Below are positions 32,667 to 41,551 of a stretch of DNA of 64,000 bases, in pieces. The notes beneath the pieces are model-generated. The model did not search any database and was not told the origin of the DNA. It worked only from the letters and a program-made list of their open reading frames with translations. Numbering within the stretch: the first letter of the stretch is position 1; every line of letters starts with the position of its first letter. Where the stretch lies: the NCBI RefSeq assembly GCF_006476605.1, contig NZ_ML636802.1, positions 124,001 to 188,000 on the forward strand, in the 5' to 3' direction. This stretch comes from Brucella gallinifaecis. Lineage in GTDB: Bacteria; Pseudomonadota; Alphaproteobacteria; Rhizobiales; Rhizobiaceae. The position numbers were made by a program, and so were the translations under genes.

Positions 32667-33926
32667 TTAAACGCCTTTAACGCCGATATGTTTTGCGCGG
32701 CCTGCGCCCCAGCCATTAATGGCAGCTCCTATACCAAGAGCTGCAAAAAATAGTCCACAAGCTGCAAAACTGCCTGTCGCACTGTGGATCAATCCCACCA
32801 CCAGCGGCCCGATGGAAGCGATTATATAGCCCACACATTGCGCCATGCCAGAGAGATGCGCCGCTATATGGGAATCGGGTGAACGCAACACGATCACCAT
32901 CATCGCAGCTGCAATAAGTCCGCCCTGCCCAAAGCCCTGAATGATGGCCAGAAGCCAGAAGCTCCATTGCGGCAAATAAAGAAAACCAATCAAGGGCAGC
33001 GCTGCACTCATACAAAGCAGAGCATTGAGCAGGCTTTGGCTTTTCTGCCGGATGGCGATCGAAGGTATCCCCAGACAGGTGATGACCTGCACAAGAATGG
33101 AAAATGACACCAGTCCGCCGGCTGCGGTGGCGCTTAGCCCCTGCTCACGCAAAATAGGGGCGAGCCAGCCGAAGACCACATAAGCCATGGAAGACTGAAG
33201 CCCCATAAACAATGTGACCTGCCATGCAAGCTTGTCTTTCCATAATCCGATAAGCTTAAAACCGGAATGGGCCACATTATGCTTTGCGCGTAAAGCCTGT
33301 GGCAACCACAGCAACAGCACAAGTGCGGCTGGCAAAGCCCAGAAAGCCAGTGCCAGATTCCAGGAGCCGCCCAGCATATGCTCAATCGGGATTGTAAAAC
33401 CCGCTGCTGCGGCAGCGCCGCCACACAATGCCATTGTATAAAGCCCGGTCATGATGGCTGCGGTTTTTGGGAAATCGCGCTTAACCACCCCCGGCAGCAA
33501 CACATTACCCGTGGCAATTGCCGCTCCTGCCAGCATCGCACCGATAAAAAGCGATGCCGAATTGCCAATGCCGCGGATCGCTGTGCCAATGGTTAAAACG
33601 ATCAGTACAAATAACAGAACTTTCTCCGCCCCAAAACGCTGCGCAAGGCGCGGTGCAAAGGGCGCAAATACTCCAAGACAGACAACCGGCAAAGTTGTCA
33701 GCACACCTGCCGCAACACCCGACATACCCGTCGCTTCGATGATTTCCGGCAAAAGCACCGATACGCTTGAAAACACCGGTCGCAGATTGGCTGCAATCAA
33801 AACCAGACTTAATCCCAGCAAAAAGCGCAGAGCCATATTCTGTTGGCGCGGCTCGGGAGGCTGCGGCACACTGTCAACTTCGACATCCACCAAAGCGGTC
33901 TCTGCCGCAGAATTTGTGTGGCTCAT
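32667..33926 (-). CDS. CynX/NimT-family MFS transporter
   Basis: The protein (419 residues from ATG 33926; a longer start at 33944 is possible) has twelve predicted membrane segments beginning near residue 35 (FLLGLSLVLIAANLRPVFSS) and typical CynX/NimT motifs: NLRPVFSSVSVLLPEI, GNVLLPGVVKRDFP and GLYTMALCGGAAAAAG. CynX is a cyanate transporter and NimT a nitroimidazole exporter; the substrate here is unknown. AAAGG lies upstream of the 33926 ATG. It is convergent with the DUF2267-like gene and divergent from corA. Confidence 0.88.
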   Translation of the reverse strand: MSHTNSAAETALVDVEVDSVPQPPEPRQQNMALRFLLGLSLVLIAANLRPVFSSVSVLLPEIIEATGMSGVAAGVLTTLPVVCLGVFAPFAPRLAQRFGAEKVLLFVLIVLTIGTAIRGIGNSASLFIGAMLAGAAIATGNVLLPGVVKRDFPKTAAIMTGLYTMALCGGAAAAAGFTIPIEHMLGGSWNLALAFWALPAALVLLLWLPQALRAKHNVAHSGFKLIGLWKDKLAWQVTLFMGLQSSMAYVVFGWLAPILREQGLSATAAGGLVSFSILVQVITCLGIPSIAIRQKSQSLLNALLCMSAALPLIGFLYLPQWSFWLLAIIQGFGQGGLIAAAMMVIVLRSPDSHIAAHLSGMAQCVGYIIASIGPLVVGLIHSATGSFAACGLFFAALGIGAAINGWGAGRAKHIGVKGV

Positions 33927-34102
33927 TTCGCCAGCACCTTTCATGTCAATCTCATCACAAATCAGCGATGCATCTCATCAGATTATTGGATCAATAGCTG
34001 AAATTTTGTAATAAACATCGGAAGAGTTGGTCTGCCGTATTCCGTTAACATTTTTAACGCAAGCTGGCAGGTGAATTAAAAGACTTGGCAATCGGGTGCA
34101 CC

Positions 34103-35098
34103 ATGATCAATCTTTACTGCCTAAACGGAGACCACCTTGAACGTGTCGAGGTCGAACCCGGCAATCCCTTGCCTGAAAATGTCATATGGATTGACCTGCT
34201 TGCACCCGGCGTCAATGAAGATCATATCGTTGAGGCATGGACCGGCATTTCCATCCCCACCCGCGAAGACATGACAGAAATTGAGGAATCAAGCCGGTTC
34301 TATATGGAAAATGGCGCACAATATCTGACGGTGCCAATTCTTCATGCTGTTGATCTTGATCACCGGGAACTGGCGCCTGTCACCTTCATCATCTATGGCC
34401 AGCGCCTTGTGACCGTGCGCTATGCGGACCCGAAATCGGTGAGCATTTACATTACCCGTGCCACAAAGCCCGGTAATGGTCTGATCCCGACAACCAGATG
34501 CTCGGGCCTGTCGATCATGCTTGGCATCATCGAGGCAACGACCAATCGTCTGGCGGATATTCTGGAAGGCGTTGCAGGAAAAATCGATGCGGCATCGCAT
34601 TCGATCTATCGTCGCCAGCCAAAAGCGCGGCCAATGACAACGGAAGATTTTCGACATATCCTCACACAGATCGGCGGTCAGGGAACGTTTTTATCGCGCA
34701 TGCGGGAAAGCCTGGCAGGCGTCAGTCGAATGCTGGTTTATCTTTCGGCAATAAATAGCCCCGTCGCGACCAAAAAAGACACACGGTCATGGATCAAATC
34801 GCTTGAACGCGATGCGCAATCGCTGGTCGCCTATGTCGACTTCCTGTCCAACAAGGTCACGTTTTTGCTGGATACAATTGTCGGGCTTATATCTGTCGAA
34901 CAAAATGCGATCATCAAAATTTTCTCAGTTGCCGCGGTGGGCTTCATGCCGCCCACACTCGTTGCGTCGATCTATGGCATGAACTTCTCATTCATGCCGG
35001 AACTCAACTCACCATGGGGCTATCCAATGGCGCTGGGCCTGATGATTGCCTCGGCATTGCTGCCACTGTTCTATTTCCGCCGCAAGGGATGGTTATAG
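34103..35098 (+). CDS. corA: CorA-family magnesium transporter
   Basis: The 331-residue protein has the large cytoplasmic N-terminal domain of CorA and two C-terminal membrane helices joined by the periplasmic loop with the YGMN signature (IYGMNFSFMPELNSPWGYP), ending LPLFYFRRKGWL. The GMN motif is the selectivity filter for magnesium. The frame begins at a TTG (34085), but ATG 34103 is the likely start. It lies alone upstream of the toxin-antitoxin operon, 60 bp away, with no visible terminator between them. Confidence 0.92.
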   Translation: MINLYCLNGDHLERVEVEPGNPLPENVIWIDLLAPGVNEDHIVEAWTGISIPTREDMTEIEESSRFYMENGAQYLTVPILHAVDLDHRELAPVTFIIYGQRLVTVRYADPKSVSIYITRATKPGNGLIPTTRCSGLSIMLGIIEATTNRLADILEGVAGKIDAASHSIYRRQPKARPMTTEDFRHILTQIGGQGTFLSRMRESLAGVSRMLVYLSAINSPVATKKDTRSWIKSLERDAQSLVAYVDFLSNKVTFLLDTIVGLISVEQNAIIKIFSVAAVGFMPPTLVASIYGMNFSFMPELNSPWGYPMALGLMIASALLPLFYFRRKGWL

Positions 35099-35116
35099 GA
35101 CGCGTAGACAATATGA

Positions 35117-35150
35117 CTCCTATGTTATATCATCTGTTATAACATAGGAG
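35117..35150 (+). promoter_or_regulatory. Palindromic operator of the toxin-antitoxin operon, overlapping the ribosome-binding site
   Basis: A perfect 13-bp inverted repeat (CTCCTATGTTATA at 35117-35129 and its complement at 35138-35150) has an 8-nt spacer. The right arm contains AGGAG, the ribosome-binding site of the antitoxin gene 8 bp before its ATG. AbrB-type antitoxins and their toxin complexes bind such palindromes to repress their own operon; the same arms could also fold in mRNA and hide the ribosome site. Confidence 0.85.
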
Positions 35151-35157
35151 AAAAGTC

Positions 35158-35388
35158 ATGAACGTAACCCTGCGCAAGATCGGCAATTCCGAAGGTGTCA
35201 TCCTGCCTAAGGAAGTGCTGGAGCGACTTAATCTGCAAGCAGGCGACACGCTGGTTCTCACAGCAGATGAAAACAGCCTACGATTAACGCGCAATGAGGA
35301 TGATCCTGACGTCTTCGAGAAGAAGATGAAGATTGCGCGTGAGCGCATGAAAAAATATGAGACCGCCTATCGTGTGCTGGCAAAGTGA
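35158..35388 (+). CDS. AbrB/MazE-type antitoxin
   Basis: The 76-residue protein is an AbrB-fold (swapped-hairpin) DNA-binding antitoxin: NVTLRKIGNSEGVILPKEVLERLNLQAGDTLVL spans the fold, with the R-K-I-G-N-S-x-G-V-I-L-P signature. A charged C-terminal tail (about residues 45-76) should bind and neutralise the toxin. It is encoded directly before a Doc toxin, overlapping it at GTGA. The palindrome upstream fits autoregulation by this protein alone or by the complex. Confidence 0.9.
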   Translation: MNVTLRKIGNSEGVILPKEVLERLNLQAGDTLVLTADENSLRLTRNEDDPDVFEKKMKIARERMKKYETAYRVLAK

Positions 35389-35774
35389 CAGACTTTCATT
35401 CACGCATTTTTATTGAGGCACTGCATCAGGAGCAATTACTGCTGCATGGTGGAGCGATGGGGATTCGTGATTCCAGCTTACTGGATTCTGCTCTGGCCCG
35501 ACCATTGCAGAAAGAAGCCTATGGCAATCCCGACCTGTTTGATCTCGCCGCAGCTTATTTGTTTGGGTTACTTAAGAACCATCCATTTATCGATGGCAAG
35601 AAGCGCACTGGCCTGGCGGCTGCTGATTTGTTTCTTTACTTCAATGGCTACAGCCTCGAAGCAGAGCAAGAAGACATTATCCAACTTGTTTTGATGGTAT
35701 CAACCAGCGAAATCGACGAAGCCGGTGCTGCAGCTTTCTTTCGTGATCATTGTGTAGCGGTTGGCGAAGGTTAG
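35385..35774 (+). CDS. doc: Doc-family toxin (Fic fold, death on curing)
   Basis: The 129-residue protein has the Fic/Doc motif HPFIDGKKRTG (H66 to about G76) preceded by ALHQEQLLLHGG and the AYLFGLLKNHPF helix typical of Doc. Doc proteins phosphorylate EF-Tu at a threonine and stop translation; Fic relatives transfer AMP. The motif has K in place of the conserved N of HxFx(D/N)(A/G)NKR, so activity should be tested. It starts at GTG overlapping the antitoxin stop. Its stop is adjacent to the third copy of the short dispersed repeat. Confidence 0.88.
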   Translation: MTDFHSRIFIEALHQEQLLLHGGAMGIRDSSLLDSALARPLQKEAYGNPDLFDLAAAYLFGLLKNHPFIDGKKRTGLAAADLFLYFNGYSLEAEQEDIIQLVLMVSTSEIDEAGAAAFFRDHCVAVGEG

Positions 35775-35785
35775 AGTCAGGATCC
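35774..35785. repeat. Short dispersed near-palindrome, diverged copy 3
   Basis: GAGTCAGGATCC differs from the GGGTCAGGACCC core at two positions. It spans the last base of the doc stop and reaches the stop of the convergent GreA/GreB-type gene. Confidence 0.35.
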
Positions 35786-36252
35786 TAAACTTTCGCCGAC
35801 ACAATCTCCCAGTCATGGCCATTGATCTTCAACACATCGCCCACCGGCTTGCCAAAAAGCATGATTGCAACCGGCGCTATATGCGAGATTTTGCCCTTGG
35901 ATGGGTCGGCCTCATCTTCGCCCACAATAGTCCATATGCGGGTGCTGCCGTCATCAAGATTTTCAAGCTCAACCGTCATGCCGAAGCGCACCACCTCGCT
36001 GTCCGGTTCAGGTACAGATAGTTCTGCCGTTTCACGACGCGACGTCCAGTAGCGCAAATCACGCGAAAGACGCGCAATTGTTGAACGTTCTTCCGCGACA
36101 TTGGCTTGCGCCAGCTCGCGTTGCAGGCGCACAAGCTCCTGTTCAATCATCTTCAAGCCGTCAGGCGTTACGAGATTGCGGTGCGGGCTGACAGGTCGTT
36201 CACCAAGGTCAACCGGTGCATCGTCCTGTTCTTTTGTGAAAGCTCTGCTCAT
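35785..36252 (-). CDS. GreA/GreB-type transcription elongation factor
   Basis: The 155-residue protein has an N-terminal coiled-coil (about residues 32-75, TPDGLKMIEQELVRLQRELAQANVAEE) and a C-terminal GreA/GreB FKBP-like domain (VRFGMTVELENLDDGSTRIWTIVGEDEADPSKGKISHIAPVAIMLFGKPVGD). It differs from GreA and GreB by an extended acidic N-terminus and a shorter coiled-coil. Gre factors insert the coiled-coil tip into RNA polymerase to help backtracked complexes, while relatives such as Gfh1 and Rnk have lost that activity. Whether the tip acids are functional here is unclear. Confidence 0.83.
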   Translation of the reverse strand: MSRAFTKEQDDAPVDLGERPVSPHRNLVTPDGLKMIEQELVRLQRELAQANVAEERSTIARLSRDLRYWTSRRETAELSVPEPDSEVVRFGMTVELENLDDGSTRIWTIVGEDEADPSKGKISHIAPVAIMLFGKPVGDVLKINGHDWEIVSAKV

Positions 36253-36353
36253 GGCTTGAATGTATGCAGAGCAGACATTGTCCGCAAGCTCATCGGGTGG
36301 AAGTCGCTAAATAATAGCCCCTATCCACATTTCGACGCCTGTCAGATTTTTTA

Positions 36354-36373
36354 TTGATTGATCAGTCAATCAA
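36354..36373. promoter_or_regulatory. BetI operator upstream of the choline operon
   Basis: TTGATTGA-TCAG-TCAATCAA is a perfect 8-bp inverted repeat with a 4-nt spacer, 58 bp before betI. The half-site fits TetR-type BetI operators, where a TTGATTGA-like palindrome represses the bet genes until choline is present. Confidence 0.75.
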
Positions 36374-36430
36374 CGATAAAATGGGCAACAATAAAATAGC
36401 AATCGACACTCCTCAAGCCGGATAATGATT

Positions 36431-37015
36431 ATGCCCAAAATCGGGATGGAACCACTGCGTCGGCGCGAACTCATCAACGCCACGATCAAAACAATCGGCC
36501 AGCGCGGTTCGCTTGATGTCACCGTTGCGCAAATCGCCCATGAGGCTGGCGTATCTCCTGCCCTCGCGCATCATTATTTTGGCGGTAAAGACAAGCTTAT
36601 CCTCGCCACCATGCGGCATTTATTGCGCGAACTGGGCCATGATTTAAACGAGGCAATCAGGGCTGCCGAGACGCCGCATGAGCGCATTGCTGCCATTATC
36701 AAGGTAAATTTTTCCGCTTCGCAATTCGCCCATGAGACGATTGCCGCCTGGCTCACATTCTATGTCCACGCCCAGCAATCCGAAGACACAAGGCGGCTTT
36801 TGCGTGTCTATGCCCGCCGCCTGCATTCAAACTTCGTTTTCGCGCTCGGTCAGCTTACCTCTAAAGCTCGCGCCAATCGTATTGCTGAAGGCGCGAGCGC
36901 ACTGATCGACGGGCTTTATATCCGTCATGCGCTGGGTGCAGATGCACCGGATGCCACATCGGCAATTGCGCTTGTTGAAGATTATATCGCGGTCCAGCTT
37001 TCGGTGGAGCCATGA
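36431..37015 (+). CDS. betI: Transcriptional repressor of the choline-betaine genes
   Basis: The 194-residue TetR-family protein matches BetI in length and start ([15 protein letters not shown]). The DNA-binding helix-turn-helix is in [30 protein letters not shown] (about residues 30-58). Choline is thought to release the repressor. ATG 36431 gives the conserved BetI N-terminus; an in-frame ATG two codons upstream exists. Its stop overlaps the betA start (ATGA), so repressor and choline dehydrogenase are made together. Confidence 0.93.
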   Translation: MPKIGMEPLRRRELINATIKTIGQRGSLDVTVAQIAHEAGVSPALAHHYFGGKDKLILATMRHLLRELGHDLNEAIRAAETPHERIAAIIKVNFSASQFAHETIAAWLTFYVHAQQSEDTRRLLRVYARRLHSNFVFALGQLTSKARANRIAEGASALIDGLYIRHALGADAPDATSAIALVEDYIAVQLSVEP

Positions 37016-38667
37016 GTATGGAAGCAGATTTCGTTATCATCGGCTCCGGTTCTGCCGGGTCAGCCATGGCCTATCGTCTGTCAGAAGATGGCAGACATTC
37101 GGTCATTGTTATCGAATATGGTGGCCCGGACATTGGTCCGCTGATCCAGATGCCTGCCGCCCTCTCCTTTCCCATGAATATGGAAACCTATGACTGGGGA
37201 TTTTCGACAGAGCCGGAACCCCATATCGGTGGACGCCGCCTCGTTACCCCGCGCGGCAAGGTGGTTGGCGGCTCATCATCCATCAATGGCATGGTCTATG
37301 TGCGCGGTCATGCACGCGATTATGACCATTGGTCGGAAAGTGGCGCAAGCGGCTGGTCCTATGCCGATGTGTTGCCCTATTTCAAACGGATGGAAAATTC
37401 GCATGGTGGACAGGAGGGCTGGCGCGGCACCAATGGTCCTTTGCATGTTCAGCGCGGTCGCCGCGATAATCCATTATTCAAGGCCTTTGTCGATGCCGGT
37501 CATCAGGCGGGCTTTGAGTTGACCTCAGATTATAATGGTGAAAAGCAGGAAGGTTTCGGCCCGATGGAGCAGACGATCCATGAGGGACGTCGCTGGTCTG
37601 CGGCCAATGCCTATCTGAAACCGGCTCTCAAGCGTCCTAATGTCAAACTTGTCAGAGGTTTGGCACGAAAAATCATAATAAATGGAAAACATGCCGTTGG
37701 CGTTGAAATTGAAGCTGGGCGCAGCTTCTCGACCATTCGCGCACGCCGTGAAGTGATCATCGCCGCATCATCGATCAATTCGCCAAAGCTTCTCATGCTT
37801 TCCGGCATCGGGCCAGCCGCACAGCTTAAAGAACATGGCATTGAAGTGATAGCCGATCGGCCCGGTGTTGGCCAAAACCTGCAAGACCATCTGGAGGTTT
37901 ATATCCAGCAGGAATGTACGCAGCCCATCACGCTTTATTCAAAACTTAACCTATTTTCAAAAGCCAGAATTGGCGCACAATGGCTGTTCTTCAAAACCGG
38001 CGATGGTGCGACAAATCACTTTGAGTCTGCTGCCTTTGTGCGCTCAAAAGCGGGTGTAGAATATCCAGATATTCAGTATCATTTCCTGCCAGTTGCCATC
38101 CGCTATGACGGCAAGGCGGCAGCCCAATCGCACGGCTTTCAGGCCCATGTCGGGCCCATGCGCTCCAGATCCCGCGGCAGTGTTACGCTTCGTTCGGCCG
38201 ATCCTCGTGAAAAGCCTGTCATAAAGTTCAACTATATGTCCCATGAGGATGACTGGGCTGATTTCCGTCATTGCGTGCGATTGACGCGCGAAATATTCGG
38301 GCAGGATGCTTTTGCGCCCTATCGCGGCAAAGAAATTCAGCCCGGTGCTCATGTTCAGTCTGATAGTGAACTCGATGATTTCCTGCGCGAACATGTGGAA
38401 AGTGCATTCCATCCTTGTGGAACGTGCAAAATGGGCTCAATTGATGATCCAATGGCCGTGGTTGACCCTGAATGCCGGGTCATTGGTGTTGAGGGATTGC
38501 GCGTTGCAGATTCGTCGATCTTCCCGCGCATTACCAATGGCAACCTCAATGGCCCATCGATCATGACGGGTGAAAAGGCATCCGATCATATTCTGGGGCG
38601 CACGCCACTGGGACGGTCCAATCAGCAACCATGGATCAACCCACGTTGGGAAATATCCGACCGCTAA
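37012..38667 (+). CDS. betA: Choline dehydrogenase
   Basis: The 551-residue GMC-family flavoenzyme oxidises choline to betaine aldehyde, and the aldehyde further. The FAD-binding GSGSAG lies at residues 11-16, followed by [20 protein letters not shown] and the C-terminal block [12 protein letters not shown] with the catalytic histidine, and [17 protein letters not shown], typical of BetA. It is membrane-associated in other bacteria and has no signal peptide here. Coupled to betI by ATGA and followed 20 bp later by betB. Confidence 0.95.
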   Translation: MSMEADFVIIGSGSAGSAMAYRLSEDGRHSVIVIEYGGPDIGPLIQMPAALSFPMNMETYDWGFSTEPEPHIGGRRLVTPRGKVVGGSSSINGMVYVRGHARDYDHWSESGASGWSYADVLPYFKRMENSHGGQEGWRGTNGPLHVQRGRRDNPLFKAFVDAGHQAGFELTSDYNGEKQEGFGPMEQTIHEGRRWSAANAYLKPALKRPNVKLVRGLARKIIINGKHAVGVEIEAGRSFSTIRARREVIIAASSINSPKLLMLSGIGPAAQLKEHGIEVIADRPGVGQNLQDHLEVYIQQECTQPITLYSKLNLFSKARIGAQWLFFKTGDGATNHFESAAFVRSKAGVEYPDIQYHFLPVAIRYDGKAAAQSHGFQAHVGPMRSRSRGSVTLRSADPREKPVIKFNYMSHEDDWADFRHCVRLTREIFGQDAFAPYRGKEIQPGAHVQSDSELDDFLREHVESAFHPCGTCKMGSIDDPMAVVDPECRVIGVEGLRVADSSIFPRITNGNLNGPSIMTGEKASDHILGRTPLGRSNQQPWINPRWEISDR

Positions 38668-38687
38668 TGAATTTCGAGGAGAAAAAA

Positions 38688-40151
38688 ATGAAAGCACAAC
38701 CAAAAGCCTCGCACTTCATCGGCGGCGCATTTGTGGAAGACAAGGCCGGGACGCCATTGCCTGTGATATATCCGGCAACAGGCGAAGAAATTGCCAGACT
38801 CTACTCTGCAACCCCTGATGTAATCGAAGCAGCCTATGCGGCTGCACTGAAAGCGCAAAGCGAATGGGCGGCGCTAAAACCGGTTGAGCGCGGTCGCATT
38901 CTGCGCCGCACCGCAGAAATCCTGCGTAAAAAGAACAAGAAACTCTCGAAGATCGAAACACTCGATACGGGTAAAGCGCTGCAAGAAACGCTGGTTGCAG
39001 ACGCTGCATCAGCTGCCGATGCGCTTGAATTTTTCGGCGGGGTGGTTGCTGGTTTTAACGGTGAATTCGTCGAGCTTGGTGGCTCCTTTGCCTATACTCG
39101 CCGTGAAGCGCTTGGAATCTGTGTCGGCATTGGCGCCTGGAATTACCCGATCCAGATTGCTGCCTGGAAATCCGCCCCGGCGCTGGCAATGGGCAATGCT
39201 TTCATTTTCAAGCCGTCTGAAAATACCCCTCTATCAGCACTTGCGCTGGCAGAAGCCTATATGGAAGCTGGCCTTCCTGATGGTCTGTTCAATGTTGTTC
39301 AGGGCTTTGGCGAAGTGGGGGCGGCACTCGTCAATCACCGTCTGACAGCAAAAGTGTCGCTGACGGGCTCTGTTCCAACCGGCAAGCGGATCATGTCGCA
39401 GGCTGGCGAAAGCCTCAAGCATGTCACCATGGAGCTGGGTGGCAAATCGCCAATTATCATCTTTGACGATGCAGACCTCGACAATGCAATTGGCGGCGCG
39501 ATGCTCGGCAATTTTTATTCTACAGGTCAGGTCTGCTCAAATGGTACGCGCGTTTTCGTACACAAGAACATCCGCGAGAAATTTGTCGAACGCCTGACTG
39601 AACGCACCCGTAAAATTCGCATCGGCGACCCGCTGGATGAAGCCACCCAGATGGGGCCGCTCATCAATCATGCACAACGCAACAAAGTGTTGTCCTATAT
39701 CGAAAAAGGCAAGGCAGAAGGCGCCACACTTGTCTGCGGTGGCGGCATCCCGAAACTTCAGGGTTTTGATAAAGGCAGCTATATTGAACCGACCATATTC
39801 ACCGATGTCACCGATAATATGACAATCGCGCGGGAGGAAATCTTCGGACCCGTCATGAGCATTCTTGACTTTTCCGAAGAGGATGAAGTGGTCGCCCGCG
39901 CCAATGACAGCGAATTTGGTCTGGCTGCCGGTGTCTTCACCGCTGACATTGCACGTGGACATCGCGTCATCAGCCAGATCAAGGCCGGCACCTGCTGGAT
40001 CAATGCCTATAATCTAACACCCGTTGAAGTACCATTTGGCGGCTATAATCAGTCTGGAATTGGACGGGAAAACGGCATTGCAGCCCTGACACATTACAGT
40101 CAGATCAAGACTGTGTATGTGGAAATGGGCCAGGTCGACAGCCCCTACTGA
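38688..40151 (+). CDS. betB: Betaine aldehyde dehydrogenase
   Basis: The 487-residue NAD-dependent aldehyde dehydrogenase makes glycine betaine, an osmoprotectant. Catalytic residues are the glutamate in [10 protein letters not shown] and the cysteine in [38 protein letters not shown], and [16 protein letters not shown] are typical BetB segments. The frame reaches 38631, but ATG 38688 has a GAGGAG-type site and fits the family. Together betI-betA-betB form one operon; a choline transporter gene is not in the visible operon. Confidence 0.95.
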   Translation: MKAQPKASHFIGGAFVEDKAGTPLPVIYPATGEEIARLYSATPDVIEAAYAAALKAQSEWAALKPVERGRILRRTAEILRKKNKKLSKIETLDTGKALQETLVADAASAADALEFFGGVVAGFNGEFVELGGSFAYTRREALGICVGIGAWNYPIQIAAWKSAPALAMGNAFIFKPSENTPLSALALAEAYMEAGLPDGLFNVVQGFGEVGAALVNHRLTAKVSLTGSVPTGKRIMSQAGESLKHVTMELGGKSPIIIFDDADLDNAIGGAMLGNFYSTGQVCSNGTRVFVHKNIREKFVERLTERTRKIRIGDPLDEATQMGPLINHAQRNKVLSYIEKGKAEGATLVCGGGIPKLQGFDKGSYIEPTIFTDVTDNMTIAREEIFGPVMSILDFSEEDEVVARANDSEFGLAAGVFTADIARGHRVISQIKAGTCWINAYNLTPVEVPFGGYNQSGIGRENGIAALTHYSQIKTVYVEMGQVDSPY

Positions 40152-40172
40152 CAGGGATGCGAAACAAATAAA

Positions 40173-40215
40173 CATGCCGGGCCTGCATCGTTTTTAAAGA
40201 TGCTGACCCGGCATG
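40173..40215 (+). terminator. Hairpin after betB
   Basis: Arms CATGCCGGG (40173-40181) and CCCGGCATG (40207-40215) are perfectly complementary, with a second inner stem (GCATC and GATGC at 40185-40203). A T-run is inside the loop rather than after the stem, so it is a strong structure but not a classical terminator. Confidence 0.5.
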
Positions 40216-40495
40216 ATCAATGCTCAAAATTTAGTTATGTTCTCCACAATATGGAAACATGAATTCTATAAATTCGAATAATTTCGATCTTTTCCCAATT
40301 GATTTTTTCATTATAATAAATTGAAAATTGAGTTTCATAATATGTATTCTTAATATAGATACATTATATTATGATGCCTATATCCATTATATGATATTTT
40401 ACTAAAACTATACTCTATCACAATAATTTTGCGACAATTCCATTCGCACTCCCCGGTTATATTGCGCAACCAAAACAATGTCTGCATGAATAAAT
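40216..40495. other. AT-rich intergenic region upstream of the AraC regulator
   Basis: About 280 bp of strongly AT-rich DNA (up to long runs of A and T around 40240-40420) lie between the bet hairpin and the AraC-type gene. No gene, tRNA or clear operator is seen. The composition is much lower in GC than the bet operon and continues into the AraC gene. Confidence 0.5.
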
Positions 40496-41551
40496 ATGAA
40501 AAAAGAATTTTTCTTTTCAACGAACATGGTGGATGCCAAAAGAAAAGATGACCTATGGCGCGAGACAATCAAACCAATATATGAAGTGTCTGAAAATACC
40601 GATGAAAAAATCAAAGGTTTCCATGGCAGCGTACGATGGCGCGCAATAGGGTCACTTCTGATTGGGAATTCGACCTTCAATAGTCAGAGATATGTCCGCA
40701 CAAAAAGAACAATCGCCCAAAGCGGACTAGATCACTATATTATCCAAATCGTGACAGCCGGCACGATGTATAGCACTTTTAATGATGTGGAAGTTTACGC
40801 TCAACCTGGCGATATTTATATTACGGATCTTTCACAAACCACAGCGGGAGAAGTCAGTGCCGGATCTCGCATCAACATCAATATTTCAAAAAATGAACTT
40901 GAAAAAATTTATGCATGGAAAAACCTCCATGGCGTCATATTAAAACAGCACTTACCATCGACAAAAATATTATCCAATTACATCCAGGGCATAATCAACA
41001 TAGAAGCTGAATTCAGCGCTGTAGAAGCCATTGGCATCAAAGAAGCACTTCTCTCTTTATTATCTTCAAGTTTAAACGGTGTCGATAAAGGTCTGAGCGG
41101 TGACTGGGTACCAATATTGAATATCCGCCACAGGATTATAGCTTTTATAGAAAATAATCTGGCCAATCCACTTCTTTGCCCACAATTCATAATAGAGCAC
41201 TTTCATATTTCGCGCTCAAATCTCTACCGTCTTTTTGAAAAACATGGCGGAATTTCAAAGTTCATTCGCGACAAACGACTGAAGCTTGCATATAAAATTA
41301 TTATGTTTAGCCCGGATAGAGTACCTTCTATTAAAGAAATATCCTATCGCTGCGGTTTCAATGATCCAAGCCAGCTTATTAAATCTTTTAAAAAAATGTA
41401 TGGCGTAAATCCAAAAGGCGTCAAGGAAAACAAATACTTACTCAATTCAAGTGAAGATAGTATATTATTACTTCAAAAGCATTTAAGTTTGGTATCTGAG
41501 GATATTACAAGAAGTAGAATTGAGGATAATCAAACCGCCATTACGAAATGA
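40496..41551 (+). CDS. AraC-family transcriptional regulator, AT-rich
   Basis: The 351-residue protein has an AraC_binding_2-like N-terminal cupin region (about residues 20-200) and a C-terminal AraC helix-turn-helix domain with HFHISRSNLYRLFEKHGGISKFIRDKRLKLAYKIIMFS and SIKEISYRCGFNDPSQLIKSFKKMYGVNPKGVK. The gene is clearly AT-rich compared with its neighbours, suggesting recent transfer. Its last 69 nt overlap the convergent DUF2793 gene. The target genes are unknown; nothing adjacent is an obvious target. Confidence 0.87.
   Translation: MKKEFFFSTNMVDAKRKDDLWRETIKPIYEVSENTDEKIKGFHGSVRWRAIGSLLIGNSTFNSQRYVRTKRTIAQSGLDHYIIQIVTAGTMYSTFNDVEVYAQPGDIYITDLSQTTAGEVSAGSRININISKNELEKIYAWKNLHGVILKQHLPSTKILSNYIQGIINIEAEFSAVEAIGIKEALLSLLSSSLNGVDKGLSGDWVPILNIRHRIIAFIENNLANPLLCPQFIIEHFHISRSNLYRLFEKHGGISKFIRDKRLKLAYKIIMFSPDRVPSIKEISYRCGFNDPSQLIKSFKKMYGVNPKGVKENKYLLNSSEDSILLLQKHLSLVSEDITRSRIEDNQTAITK

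Noticed and set aside
34022-34060. GTTAA-N5-TTAAC upstream of corA as a CtrA site
   Set aside because: The spacer is 5 rather than 7 nt, so it does not fit the CtrA consensus; left as an ordinary AT-rich palindrome.
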